Of a stretch of DNA of 64,000 nt, positions 1 through 11,453 are shown piece by piece. The translations under genes were made by a program, and so were the position numbers. The first letter of the stretch is position 1; each line of letters opens with the position of its first letter. The stretch spans positions 20,477,500 to 20,541,499 of the forward strand of contig JACMZG010001870.1 of NCBI GenBank assembly GCA_018340805.1, in the 5' to 3' direction. Below the pieces are notes generated by a model. It was not told where the DNA came from, searched no databases, and saw only the letters and a program-made list of their open reading frames with translations. Source of the DNA: Microvelia longipes. Its lineage: Eukaryota > Arthropoda > Insecta > Hemiptera > Veliidae.

Positions 1-90
1 TGATCTCAGATTTGTTAGTTTATAGGATTTTACTCTGTGATTATTTAGACCAAAAATTAATCACTAGTATGTTTTACTTTTTTTTCTCAG

Positions 91-356
91 GTGGATATAA
101 CAGAGAAAACAGAGAAGGTGGTTACAATCGTGAAGGAGGTAATAATTATTATAATAGAGATGGATACAATAAAAGAGAAGGTGGAGAGGGACAAAATTTC
201 TATCAAAATGGATATCGAGGAGGCGGTGGAGAGAGGAGAGGCGGCAGCAATCGCAACTTTTCTGATAAAGGTGAAAGAGGTGGTGGGGGCCGTGGTGGAC
301 CCCGAGGAAGAGGCTCCAATCCAAATTATCGTGGCGGTTTTAGGCAACAGCAATGA
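91..356 (+). CDS. Last coding exon of an RGG/RG-rich protein
   Basis: This is the 3' end of a gene that starts left of the window. A polypyrimidine tract and TTTCTCAG at 83-90 form a splice acceptor. The first two bases of the exon complete a split codon (phase 1), and the frame is open to TGA at 354-356. The 87 or so residues are a low-complexity tail of Gly, Arg, Asn and Tyr. It begins with NREGGYNREGG-type repeats and ends with RGG/RGRG boxes and a final FRQQQ. Such tails bind RNA and are typical of stress-granule or mRNP proteins and are arginine-methylation targets. The globular part is not in the window, so the family cannot be named. A likely poly(A) signal, AATAAA, lies at 818-823. 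Overlapping ORFs in other frames are by-products of the purine-rich repeat. Confidence 0.8.
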
Positions 357-2739
357 GGTTAAATATAACCTACCTCACTTTTCAGATAAGTGTCTCCTTA
401 AGGTTAAGCAGTCTCTATACTTCTGTTCTGACTAGAATTGTCAAAACAAATCTAGCATGTAATAAGAAAGAAGTTTGAAACATATTTTAAGTTGACACTT
501 AGCTTTACCTTAAACACCTACTTAGTATTACAAAAAATGATAAACAAATTATGACGACAAAAAATCACATTTATGGAAAATCAACATCCAGTGCTTTTTC
601 ACAGGGATCATTATAAACTTATTATTTTTTTGTCTTTTCTTTTTTTATATTAAGAATGAAAGGAATTACTCCTTATTTGAATGTTAAATTAAAAAGAAAA
701 AACAAAAAAAATATACGTAATAATACAATAATAATATAATGTAAATATTTAAAATTAATGATAAAATTGCGTCTCCCTTCTCCTGCCCTGACGAGGATCT
801 TTGTTTATATATAGGAAAATAAATATTTAAAAAACCAATGCATGATATTTAAAATATCAAAGGTATTTTTCTTCTTTTTGATTTTATTTTGTGATAATTT
901 AAACAGAAAAGAAGTAATTTGGAGTTCCTAAAAAAAGTAAAAAAAAATAATAAAACCCGGTTCATTTAAAATTATTTGGATTCAATTAGTTACTTTTTGT
1001 TTTGATTTCATATTAAAAAAAGATGTTTCAGCAAGGCAGTTAGAGACTAAATTGTAGCTTTAAGTAACTTGCCTTTTGAACTGTAAAACTATTAATTCGT
1101 GTTTAAAATTTGGCTGGATTGGTTTTTTAAAATCAAAAATCTAGTGTAAAATTTGTTTAAAAAGAAAAAAAATCCTTCTATCCAATATTGTGGTGTAATA
1201 TAAATATATTTATAAGCTTAAATCGTAACCTACAACATATAAAATCATAAAGATCTTTTGGATGTCGATTCAAATATTTTAGTTAAAAATATGGTTCTTT
1301 ATTACTGTTTTATTTAGATTAAGTTTAAATTTGTTAATTATTCTGTCCTGTAATATGATTTAAATTGTTCAGTTAGTTGCTTCCCTAGCAGGATGTGACC
1401 TTAGCATCCTAGAACACTATATTAAGCTGTTATCAGTTTTATATTTATTAGCGATTATGTTAGCGTCATCCATTAGTTTCTTACTTATCTATACTTAAGT
1501 TTTTTCTGCTAATTTTTGATTATTTTTTTGGTAATAAAGTTGAATAACTTTTAAGATTTATGAATATGAGTCAATAAACATTTGTGTTAAAAAGAATCAC
1601 ACCCATTTAAAAGATCTAATGATACCCAGCATTATTACTACTTTTAAAACATCTCAGGTATATTTATATTATACTAAACTGCAAAATCAACTTGAGTTTT
1701 TCATTGCATAGGATTTAAGTTTCGTTAATGAATTATTGCTATTTCATTTTTAAATTAAGTTTTTTCGTTTATTGTTTTCCTTTTTTACTTAATCATCATT
1801 TAGTTTCTACACATTCTTATTCTTAATGATAAGCTTGATTTTATTATACCCCTTTTGTTCATCCTTAACATAGTACTTGTATGAAGTAAAAATTGTAAAA
1901 AAGGAAAGAAAAACAATTAAAAAATTAATAAATAATATCAATAAATATTGTTAATATTAAAATAAAGTATACAATAAATAAATTAAATATTGTTAATATT
2001 AATGTTCTATTTTTTTCATGAAGTATGCATACTTTATTACTTGTACTAATTCATTGTTGTTAACAGGTATACCTGTTAAAAACAGGATTTTTTATGTGCA
2101 GTTCAAGTTTAATGTTCTTCTATATTTGCAGCATGAAATGTATTAATTATGTTAAGATTTTCTTAGTAAAGGAGGTTTAATACTCTGGAATCCATGCAAA
2201 TTGCACTTATTTCTTAAACTATTGGGTATGCTAATTTTTGTTGACATTATTCAAAACAATTTTTGACTGCACGAAGATTATAAAATATCTTATGTACTGA
2301 TACGTTTACCGATTTCAATTTAACACTGCACTAGTGTCAATTGCCTTCAAAATAAGCAACTTAAAATTTTTAACAGTTTGATGCATCTTTTGTAATGCCT
2401 TGTTGTTTTTGTCCTCCCCTGTTAAAACACAACTATTGTTTTAAGTACTTTCTTTAGTTTGTATTGTATAATTATTATTCTTTTTTTTATAGAAAAAATG
2501 AGTAAACAAAACCACAAAAAACTTATAATTATTATTAAACAATTACATTTTTTTAAGTTTCAATTCGTATTTTTCCTTTGTACCTTTGATTTCTTATTCT
2601 AGATAAATGACAAGTATAATATTACTAGCATTTATTAATAATGAATGTTCTTAATTCATTTATTCATTATTTATTTTGGCTTACTGATCTGATCAGTTCT
2701 ATTCGTTGAATAGAAATAATTTAAATTTTGATAATTCGT
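357..2739. other. 3' UTR of the RGG gene, then AT-rich intergenic DNA
   Basis: No convincing exon, RNA gene or transposon end was seen here. The sequence is very AT-rich with many homopolymer runs. AATAAA at 818-823 is a plausible cleavage signal for the upstream exon. Confidence 0.5.
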
Positions 2740-2747
2740 GAGAAAGA

Positions 2748-2786
2748 GTAACCTGCTTGAGGAACCTTTTGATGCAAGCAGGTTAC
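2748..2786. repeat. Short perfect hairpin
   Basis: GTAACCTGCTT at 2748-2758 is exactly complementary to AAGCAGGTTAC at 2776-2786, leaving a 17-base loop. It lies 0.4 kb from a tRNA-like B box and may be part of the same decayed short element. A function as RNA is not supported. Confidence 0.5.
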
Positions 2787-3139
2787 CAAAAAAAGCTCTC
2801 TAGGTAGTCGATAATAGCCCTGCTCCTGAACAATATGTTTCTATCTTGTGTTAACACTGCCAGTCTGTATCACAAGAGACCTAAGTGAATTTCCTGAACA
2901 TCAAAACATTTTGCACAAACAAGTGCTAGAAGAGTTAATAAATATAGAAATAAGAAATTAATCTCTGCACAATAGTAGAACTCCATTATCCAGTGCCCCC
3001 TTGATGAGACTAGGAGAGAATGAATCTTCGCATATTTGTCTTCACAACATGAATAATAATAATGCCCGTTTAGAGCCCTGCGGCTCATCAGGGATAACCC
3101 CTGCGGGAACACCTCGGGTGGTAATAGCAACTGTTACGC

Positions 3140-3260
3140 TCTAAGTATATTCTAAAGTTGGGCGATAATTTATCTAAACAATCATCTTCTATAAACTGAG
3201 AGTGTAACCTGGGATGCGAACCCCAGACCTCCGTGGGACTCAAAGGTCAGTGTAAAGACT
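3140..3260 (-). repeat. Possible tRNA-derived SINE remnant
   Basis: On the minus strand, 3222-3212 reads GGTTCGCATCC, one base from the RNA polymerase III B-box consensus. It is flanked by short complementary bases like a T arm. Upstream (3260-3225) a GACCT...AGGTC pair resembles an anticodon stem, but its loop is too long for a working tRNA. I read it as the tRNA-like head of an old SINE. Its ends were not found. Confidence 0.4.
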
Positions 3261-5828
3261 AACAACTATTGGTGAATGAGAAATGGAAGCTACAATTATT
3301 AAAGCTTTTAGATTATTAATTCTGAAACATTAAACTAGTTTAATAAATAGTAAACTAGGGTTTTAATAAGTGAAATAATATCTAATTAAAATAACTTAAT
3401 TTGTTGAAATAATTTAATAGAAATTTGAAAACCTTGATTCTAACCTCATTAATTATAAAGCTTTGTTTTTTATTAAATTATTCAAAACAAATACATTACA
3501 TGATATTGAATTACACACACTGCAACTGTTTTGATCCAATAAATATTAGGGTTTTAGTGTTCCAATCTTTCCTGGAGCTATGTTAAAAAGTTTCTCTCGT
3601 TTCACATTCTAATCATTGCTTTTAAATTAATTAATGGGTCACATAACACTTAAAAAATAATATTATCTCATTTTTTATCTATTATTTATTTTAGGATAGA
3701 GAAGTTACATATTTCTCGAGTTGGCAGCTCTGAATGATGACAAGCATATTTTTATATCCTAAAACATTTCAAAGATGAGCATTAACTTAGCTCACTACTA
3801 CGCTTACTAATGCTTGAAATAAGTGCGAATGATGGTGAGCAGTGCCAATTTTTGAAGGATGGGGATAGTTTTGTAATGTATGTTAGTTATTTATGTAATA
3901 TTCACCCAGCAGAACTCCAACCAGATATTCTTAAATTTATATTTAACACCTGTGAAAATACACAGAGTTAAGAAATAAATCCTGTTTTTTGTGTGAAACT
4001 CTTTATATCAGGTCCAGTTACCATTTCACTTAAATATTCACCACAATAACAAAAGTTGCTTACCAAATTTTGATTATTCCCTTATTTTCTAAGGGATTTA
4101 AAAACTTTATTTCATCCTTATCTATAATTAAAAATTTGATGTCATTTATAGACATATTTTTTTCATAGATGTCAACAATTAGGCTTTGAACAAAGAGACA
4201 GTTTAGTCTCTTCTGTTAGGATTATTATAAATTATAACATTTTGAACGGCTGTGAATCTCTTTTGTCTCGGCTTCCTAAACCATTTCACTTAGATAATCC
4301 TTTGTTTGCACCACAATCACAAAGGATCTTAATCAGATTTGGAAGTTTAGTATACCATTTTAACAAACAAATAAAACCACATTATTTAAGTAATGTATGT
4401 TTTTATTTACAAAATATTAATAAATATGTAAGGTTTGTGTGAATATGTACAAGTGCTGTTCCTTAAATTATTATAAAATCAACTAAAACTGATTTAAATA
4501 TAATTGGACATTAAAACCAACGACCATAAAATACTAAATTTGAAATGAATTATACAAATAACTTACAAAAAATTAAAACAAAAGTTTTTTGGAAGATAAA
4601 TAAAAAAGTGAAATTATTGTATCTAAAATGTTCATAATATTCTTACAGCGATAATTTGTCAAAAGTATATATTTACATAGCTTGTTAGAAGTATTAGTGG
4701 TTTTCTTTTTTTTACTCTACAGTCAAAATCTGTGATTTAAAATTACATGTTAAACACCATGCGTTTTATAATGAACATTGGAAAATTATTTAGAAGGTAT
4801 TACGTTTAATTTCAATTTTAGGTTGAACAAGTTAGTTAAATAATTAATTATTTAACTTTTTAAAGCCTCAAGTGAATTTTTGATAAAAAAAATATGGATG
4901 ATTGTTTTGTAGTTAAAAGTGTAAACAAATACTGGATAATAAGGTTTCTTTATATTTAAATGCCCTATGGTGTATAGTTTTTGTTTTTATGTAAAGTTGT
5001 GTGTTTCTTCCATTATGTATTACCTCATTTAGAAAACCCTGAAAAAAGAAATGTTTTTTAATTAGTAAGCTTTCCCTTCTTTTTATAGTCACACAAATCA
5101 AAATGCTTTATGATTTCTTATAAAACTTAGTCATCCCATAACTTTTGAACTAATGCTAATAAAGAGATGCTAAGAACACTTGGTTTTATAACACTACAAA
5201 ATTTTTATTTTAACCCAAGTCATTAATGACAGTCAATTGGATGATAGAAATATTTTATATTAAGCACACCTAGACTTTTAAATTGATGCTACTAGTATAA
5301 ACACCGGGAGCTACAATGAGACATACACATTGACAACTTGAAAGAATGATAAGGAATTATAAATATGGTTAAAGCCATTTTATTTAGAATCATCAGTAGG
5401 ATGGACTTAATAAATTTCATCAAAGGAAATTCTTGATTCTACAATAAAAATGTTGTCTTTCTAAATATGTACTATAAAAATATTTGTATGAAACAATTAA
5501 GGAATTATATAGATTTTAAGGAACACAAAGAGTATAAGGTACAGTAATATTTCAATGTTAACAGCAATATTCTAGTCAAACCTAAAAATTATATTTCTTT
5601 GAACCGGTACTTAATATTTGTAATTTTCATCTTATTGATACTTGCTCTAGTACTATATATTCCTCTATGGTTCAACCCTAAATTTTGTGTATCCCTTCTC
5701 TATTACGGAAGATTTGATTACTATGGAATTGGATAGAACTAAGAATACTTTATTTAATAGTTTCTTAGATTGTTTAGTTGGCAAAACTAAGGATGTTCAC
5801 TAATACTGCAATTTTCAAGAATCTATAA
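3261..5828. other. AT-rich intergenic DNA
   Basis: No gene, repeat boundary or RNA structure that I can support. The short ORFs here (for example 4242-4442 and 4913-5101) lack domains and biased composition. Confidence 0.4.
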
Positions 5829-6529
5829 GTTATAGTCCAGGAACTGGACCTGATAAAATGGCTCATATTGCTTCAAACCAAATTTTTCTGAAAATATACC
5901 TTAAAATTATGAAGAAAAAACATAGTCTGCTTATCCAGAGTGCCCTTTATATGATTGCACATGCTCAAAATTTTAGAAAATCACACTGATTTCAGGTTTC
6001 TTGGAATAAGTGGTTCTCTGTGGGTAGTATGAAAAACATAAAGAGAACATTTTTCAAAGCTAATAAAATTTTCAATAAAATGAGTCTTTAATCATCAAAC
6101 TCAGATTACTACAACCAGAGTTATGGTTCTTTCAAAAACAACAGAAAATTGTTAACTCATGCAAAATCAGCTAATTTCTTTGAAAAATATTGGTTTTGGT
6201 GCATTTTTTTGATCATTTAACACATGTTATAACTAGTTATAGTTATCCGATTTTTATGAAAAATACTCGTTTCATAGGACATTTTATCAGCTTTAAAAAA
6301 TTGTCTCTTCTTGTTTTGCAAATGACCTACAGGGAACCACTTATTGCAAAAAACTGGAATTTGTGCGATTCTCTAATATTTTGAGCGAGCACATTCATAT
6401 GAAGGGCTCCACTCTGGATAGGCAGACTAAGCTTTTTCTTTGTAATTTAAGGTATATTTTCAGAAAAAAATTGGTTTTAAGTAGTACAAAATGATTCCCA
6501 TTTTTTAGGCCTGGCTCTTAGACTATTAC
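5829..6529. repeat. 701 bp imperfect palindrome (foldback-type element)
   Basis: The left half from GTTATAGTCC at 5829 pairs with the right half ending GACTATTAC at 6529. The match is patchy but continues almost to the centre near 6180. Examples are TCTGAAAATATACCTTAAA (5889-5907) with its complement near 6450-6470, and CTTATCCAGAGTG near 5930 with its complement near 6405-6418. Arms are roughly three-quarters identical by eye. No protein is encoded. It is probably an old foldback transposon or an inverted duplication of one repeat. Confidence 0.65.
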
Positions 6530-6718
6530 TGTACTCGAGTTAATAAGCTCAGGCTTATTAATTAATACAAAGCTGGGTTGATTAACCATTAGTGCTATAC
6601 ACAAAATAATTTAATATAAGAAAAGGTGGTGTCCTTAAAGGATTAACAAAAATACACTTACTTTAAGAGATATAAGGAGGTAATTTGATTTTAGCTCTTT
6701 TATAAACACAAAATAAAA

Positions 6719-8617
6719 TCAGTCAAATTTGATTGGTTTTGCAGGTTCAGAATAAGCTTTATAAATATATAGCCCTAAACATACATGTAAAGCTACTATA
6801 GATAGTACAGCAGAGTAAACATTGCTAGGTACATTAGAAAGTCCAAATAAACCTGAAAAATAAAAACACTTATTAAATAACTTATTGGCTGGCTTCAGCA
6901 CCCATCTCTTTAAAATGTAATTACTGACATAGGAAAATAGTTAATTAAAAAGCATCCTAGACATAGTAGCTCAAAGATTGAACATATGGTTTTCATGTTT
7001 CTCTCGCAACCATTACCATTATTGACTGATTATGCCTGGAATTTATAAGAATAATAGATAAGGGAAAGTTTGTTTTGGAAGTACCTTTTATTAGAGATAA
7101 TATTTATTAATAATTCAATCAGAACATTTAAATTCTATATTTATTTGTGGTTCAAAAGTTCTGTATCCCTCACAGATTTGTATTGCCTATTTCTGGGGAT
7201 ACCTTAGACATTACTCACAGATCTTAATTATTTCCATCTTATTAAGATGTTTAATAATGAAAACAGCAGTCTTAAGGCTAATGTACGATTAAATACATTT
7301 AAAATTCAAATTTTTCACCTACTGACACCAGGCATGTTCTTAAAAAATAAATTTTTCAGCCCTTCAGAGGAGACACCTTAAGTGAGAGTACACTGAGTAC
7401 ACCCGAGTACAATGTTATAACCTGAGTGAATAGTTCTAAGCCCAGTGTAACTGGACATGGAAAGAATTTTTTGAATGGTCTGAACAAGACATTATGGTTT
7501 TTGTAAACCAAAAAATTTGCACAGACTATGCAGCAAAATATTCTCTGAGGGTGAACTCTCTCTTTTAATGATTTTCTCCTCATAGAATGACACATCACTA
7601 TGTCATATAGTTATATTATACACTGATTTATTATTATTTATTTGTCTATTACTTACACTGATATATTACTATTACTTCATTTGCACGCAAGGTTTGGAAG
7701 GGGGTTCTAACCCCTTGGAGGTTGAACCCCAACTGTTCACACAGTACTTTAACCTATAGTTTAGACTCTTCTCCTGTTTGCACGACATGTGCCAGGGGAA
7801 ACCCCTGTGTCTGATCAAAGTATATATATCGCACTTGTACAGTTATACTATACTACTCTATGGTAATGTAATACTATATCACTCTATGTGACACATCAAA
7901 AATTGTTGAAACCATAGTGGAATAGAATTAACAAGTGACTTTACTTACGCATTTCAGGCTTTCAATGTGACAGGAAATTTCAAAAAAGAAAATTTTGGCC
8001 GCTAGGGCTACTTTTAGCGACCATTGTGATCGTAGAGGAAGTTATGTCTAAAGTCATGTTGCCTGTCAATAACGAAGGTTACTTTGCGAGATAGACATTT
8101 GCACAAAACATAAAATTTTTATTTTTCGGGCGCAAATAAAATACAGGGGCTTGTTCAAAATGTTATGTAATTTGACATTCTTCTGTCAATTACAGAGTGG
8201 CAGCCATTTGTAAAATATCAAGAAAACTAAATTCTTTTTAAATTTGATTTCTAGAATCTCACACTAGTTTTTTAGGGGAGTTGGAGAGGTAATAAAACCT
8301 ACGGGAATAGGGTTTTTAGGGGATTCGGTTCACTTGATATTCTATTCCACTATAATCGAAACTTACCATCACAGATGAAAAATTTACTTCCAAAAAAGGT
8401 CACCACAGGTATCACAATAATCAGTACACAATAATATAAAACAGTTTGGAAGACAGTAAAATCTTGAAAATCCTGAAACCAAAACATGCAAATTTCTCAA
8501 CATCTTTCTAATAAAAAATATGAGGCTATAGCTTATATAAAAAAAGAAAATTCGCTAAGTGTGATAATAACTTACAGTAGATTTTTCAGTGTTGTTAGTA
8601 GAGCTGTTGGGCTTCAT
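6719..8617 (-). CDS. VMA21: VMA21-like V-ATPase assembly membrane protein (3 exons)
   Basis: VMA21 is a small ER membrane chaperone that helps assemble the Vo sector of the vacuolar H+-ATPase. I built the gene from the sequence. Exon 1 is 8617-8576 (ATG to ACT, donor GTAAG, phase 0). Exon 2 is 8472-8367 (acceptor TTTCAG, donor GTAAG, phase 1). Exon 3 is 6852-6719 (acceptor TTTTCAG, stop at 6721-6719). The protein has 93 residues; human VMA21 has about 101. A polar N-terminus precedes two hydrophobic segments (about residues 25-45 and 63-82). Between them is the family-typical FICDGLFGLSN stretch, matching the conserved turn and G-x-SN motif of VMA21. The tail is short and ends KPIKFD, without the KKxx retrieval signal of the yeast protein. 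The reading frame is intact. Intron 2 carries a small TIR element. Domain match is from memory of the family. Confidence 0.88.
7917..8350. mobile_element. 434 bp TIR element (MITE) in VMA21 intron 2
   Basis: GTGGAATAGAAT at 7917 is repeated inverted as ATTCTATTCCAC ending 8350. Homology runs about 25 bp inward, with CAAGTGA on the left and TCACTTG on the right. TA dinucleotides flank both ends (7915-7916 and 8351-8352), consistent with insertion at TA as for Tc1/mariner-type elements. There is no ORF of note. Confidence 0.7.
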
Positions 8618-9522
8618 TTTGATGATATAAATGAAATAATAACTCTAAATATTTATAACTAAATTCCACAGAAACAGAATAGGCGTAGATGGTGATACCG
8701 AAGATAACCTGCCAATAACCAATGAAAACATTGATAACCTACGTTAAGCTCTTCAAATAGATTTTTAATTTAAATATAGGTACTTTGATACTTTTTTTCT
8801 CACGCGAGTTTTATCATTCTTTTGTTAGTGTACTTTACTCTAAATGTATTTTTACACAAAAGCATACTTAAAAATATAAAATTATGTTGCCTTATTATAA
8901 AGAACAAACTGTTTGAAGGGAAATTTTACGATTGTTGTGCTATGGTTGGCTCAACTGGGAATTTTTCTCTTAAAAAAATCAGCTGAATTCGTTCCCTAAT
9001 TTCAGGCTAAGTTGTACAAGTTGGATTATTTTAGTTTTCTGAATAATTAAATAAAGGTAAGGTTTTTACTTATTCCACATAGCCAGATTTTTGTGTACTT
9101 ATACTTCATTATGAAATATGAAGTCTCTAAGTTAATATTTAAAGCATTTTATAAATTTACCTAAACCTTGTCTTTGAGTTTTTCACATTTTGCTACCTAC
9201 TGGAACTCCTATTTTTTAATTATTTATTGAAATTATTCTTGTCTGTTTACTGTTTGACGTATTAGGAATACGTTGTGTTTAATTACAATCAACCAATTAA
9301 CAAAAAGAGATCTAAGTAAAGGTTAATCTGAAATGCGAACAATCCAAGTAAATATATTTCCACTTAATTGAATGAATTATTACCATTGTGCTGTACTCAC
9401 GGTTTGTGCACCCATCGATTCGGATTAGGTCAGTGTCATAGCTGCTATTTTACCCCTACCACCAAATTGAATAGAGTTATGATATCAAACTTTTTTTTAA
9501 TCTCTTCTTGAGATCATTGATA
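8618..9522. other. Upstream region of the VMA21-like gene
   Basis: AT-rich DNA that should hold the VMA21 promoter and 5' UTR. No clear TATA box or other gene was identified. Confidence 0.35.
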
Positions 9523-9524
9523 TA

Positions 9525-10017
9525 CTACGTACACACAGCGTATTTAACAGGTGATCGTATTGCATACGTATGCAATACGATCATCTAACTTCACGGTTCT
9601 TACAGTGTATTTGTTTAGTTGATCGAGTGAGATTACGTGATAACTGATCCCCCCCAAAACATTGCGTCTTTTATAGTGAAGGTTCAATTTTGGTTATAAG
9701 GAAGTTTAAAACAAAAAATATATTTAATTAAATTGTGATTTCTTTGCACAATAATAAAGTTATTCCAAAAGTTATTTGATCAATCGAAAAGAAGAAAGAA
9801 TTGAAAAATAGAAGAAAAAAAGTTTGATGAGAAGGTTATCCGTTAAATACGATTGTCTCTAAAGGTAAATACAGCGTATCAAGGGATCCATTTAGATTCC
9901 ATCTCCCTAGTTCTAGTGTATGCGATCGGATCCCCTTCGCATGGTTCATACAGCTAATATTACCGTATTGAGAGATCGTATGCGATATGATCCGCGGATC
10001 TAGAAGTGTGAACGTAC
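9525..10017. mobile_element. Non-autonomous TIR element, copy 1
   Basis: The right end reads GTGTGAACGTAC followed by TA (10018-10019). The left end, CTACGTACACAC after TA (9523-9524), is a diverged inverse of it. Internal sequence matches the element at 59058-59557 over most of its length, in the same order. Examples are GAGTGAGATTACGTGATAAC near 9625 and TTCTAGTGTATGCGATCGG near 9912. A perfect 32-base palindrome sits at 9552-9583. There is no coding capacity. A TA target suggests mobilisation by a Tc1/mariner-like transposase, but this is inferred. Confidence 0.75.
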
Positions 10018-11449
10018 TAATAGGTAACCTCATGGTGTCCTACAACATTGTGTGCTTCCCTTTATTTATGCTTTGTTTATTATTCCTACATTAGCAATTA
10101 GTCTACAACTCCAGGCTTTATTCTATCTTATTATTGCTAAATTTGATTAATCAACTGAAAGTAACTGTCAACCATAGTATATATTCCTCTATGATGTCAA
10201 CAATGTATTGTCTGTCATGTTTAAATAAATAAGTTTAAAATTTTGGTAGACCTGGAGCATGTTACTGGACTAGTTCTGGATCACTCTTAAGTCTTTACTG
10301 ACGCAGGTGACTACCGATGAACAACCGAGAACAATTACTACTCTATTACTTCTCACTACTTTATTACTCTTGTACGACTGATGGGTTACTGATCTCTCAC
10401 TGCTCTATCCCTGATCATTACTCTTCTATCACTGCTTTATTACTGCACACTGATTTATTTGACTTAAGAGGTAGCTTAAGAAGACCAATCCCATCAGAAA
10501 GTGCGCTCATTGAAGCATATTCTATTTGGACATGTTAAATTCCTGGTTTTCTCTCACACTCATTCATACACTGACATAACTACACATTCATTTACAGGTC
10601 TTCAAGGCTAAGAGAATATGTTTCTTAAAAACATCTTTGGATGCTTGCTCATTGAAGCATAGTTTAATTGGACATGTTAAATTCCCCGTTTTCACTCACA
10701 CTCATTCTCACTGACATAAGTACTCATTCATTTACAGGGCATCAAGGCTAAAAGAACATCTGCTAATGTTAGCTTGACCCTGAGATTGTTTGTTCCAAGT
10801 TTGGATGAACTCATTCTTTAAATATGTTGTGAGTTTATTGGAGCATAACAAGCTAAACCAATGCCCCTGTTATATAGACTTATTGCTCAAATAGGATTAA
10901 TAAACATCAACACAAGACATAAGCAAGTGTTTAAAAGTAATGACAAGTATATCAAAGCATAAATTGTTTGTTGTTAATAAATCAAAGGAAGTATATTGTT
11001 GTTAAAACGTTATACCTGAAACCTTAAGTTTACCTTTCACAGATGTCAAAAAGAGTTTGCCAACATCACTCTGATCACTGAGGTGGTAGATATAAAATAG
11101 CCTTCCTGGCACTGACCACTTTCGATCTATTGGTTCTCACTCGCAAACACACCCTAAATGTGTAACTTGTTACATTGACTAGTGAAGTATAGAGGCATAG
11201 CCAGACAAATAAGCCACTTTACCGGGTCAATTTGTGTGGCAGATCTTGGTGTAGTAGTTCATGCAACTGACATGAACTACTGTTTTAGGACCTCCACTGT
11301 CCTTCACCGTTTTGCAACTGTCACTGTTTTAGAACCTCCTTAAACCAGGGTATTGGAGTGTTTTCCCCCCTTCCTCAGCCTGAACTAATTTAAAGGTATA
11401 CATAATTTTTATAAATACAAATTAGAAGCATTATTAACTTTGCTTACAG
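10018..11449. other. Intergenic DNA with a 142 bp tandem duplication
   Basis: About 10261-10480 is rich in TACTCTATTACT-like simple sequence. At 10505-10763 a unit beginning GCTCATTGAAGCATA occurs twice with a 142 bp period and a few differences. The rest may hold the promoter and 5' UTR of the small membrane-protein gene. No other gene was seen. Confidence 0.5.
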
Positions 11450-11453
11450 AAAT

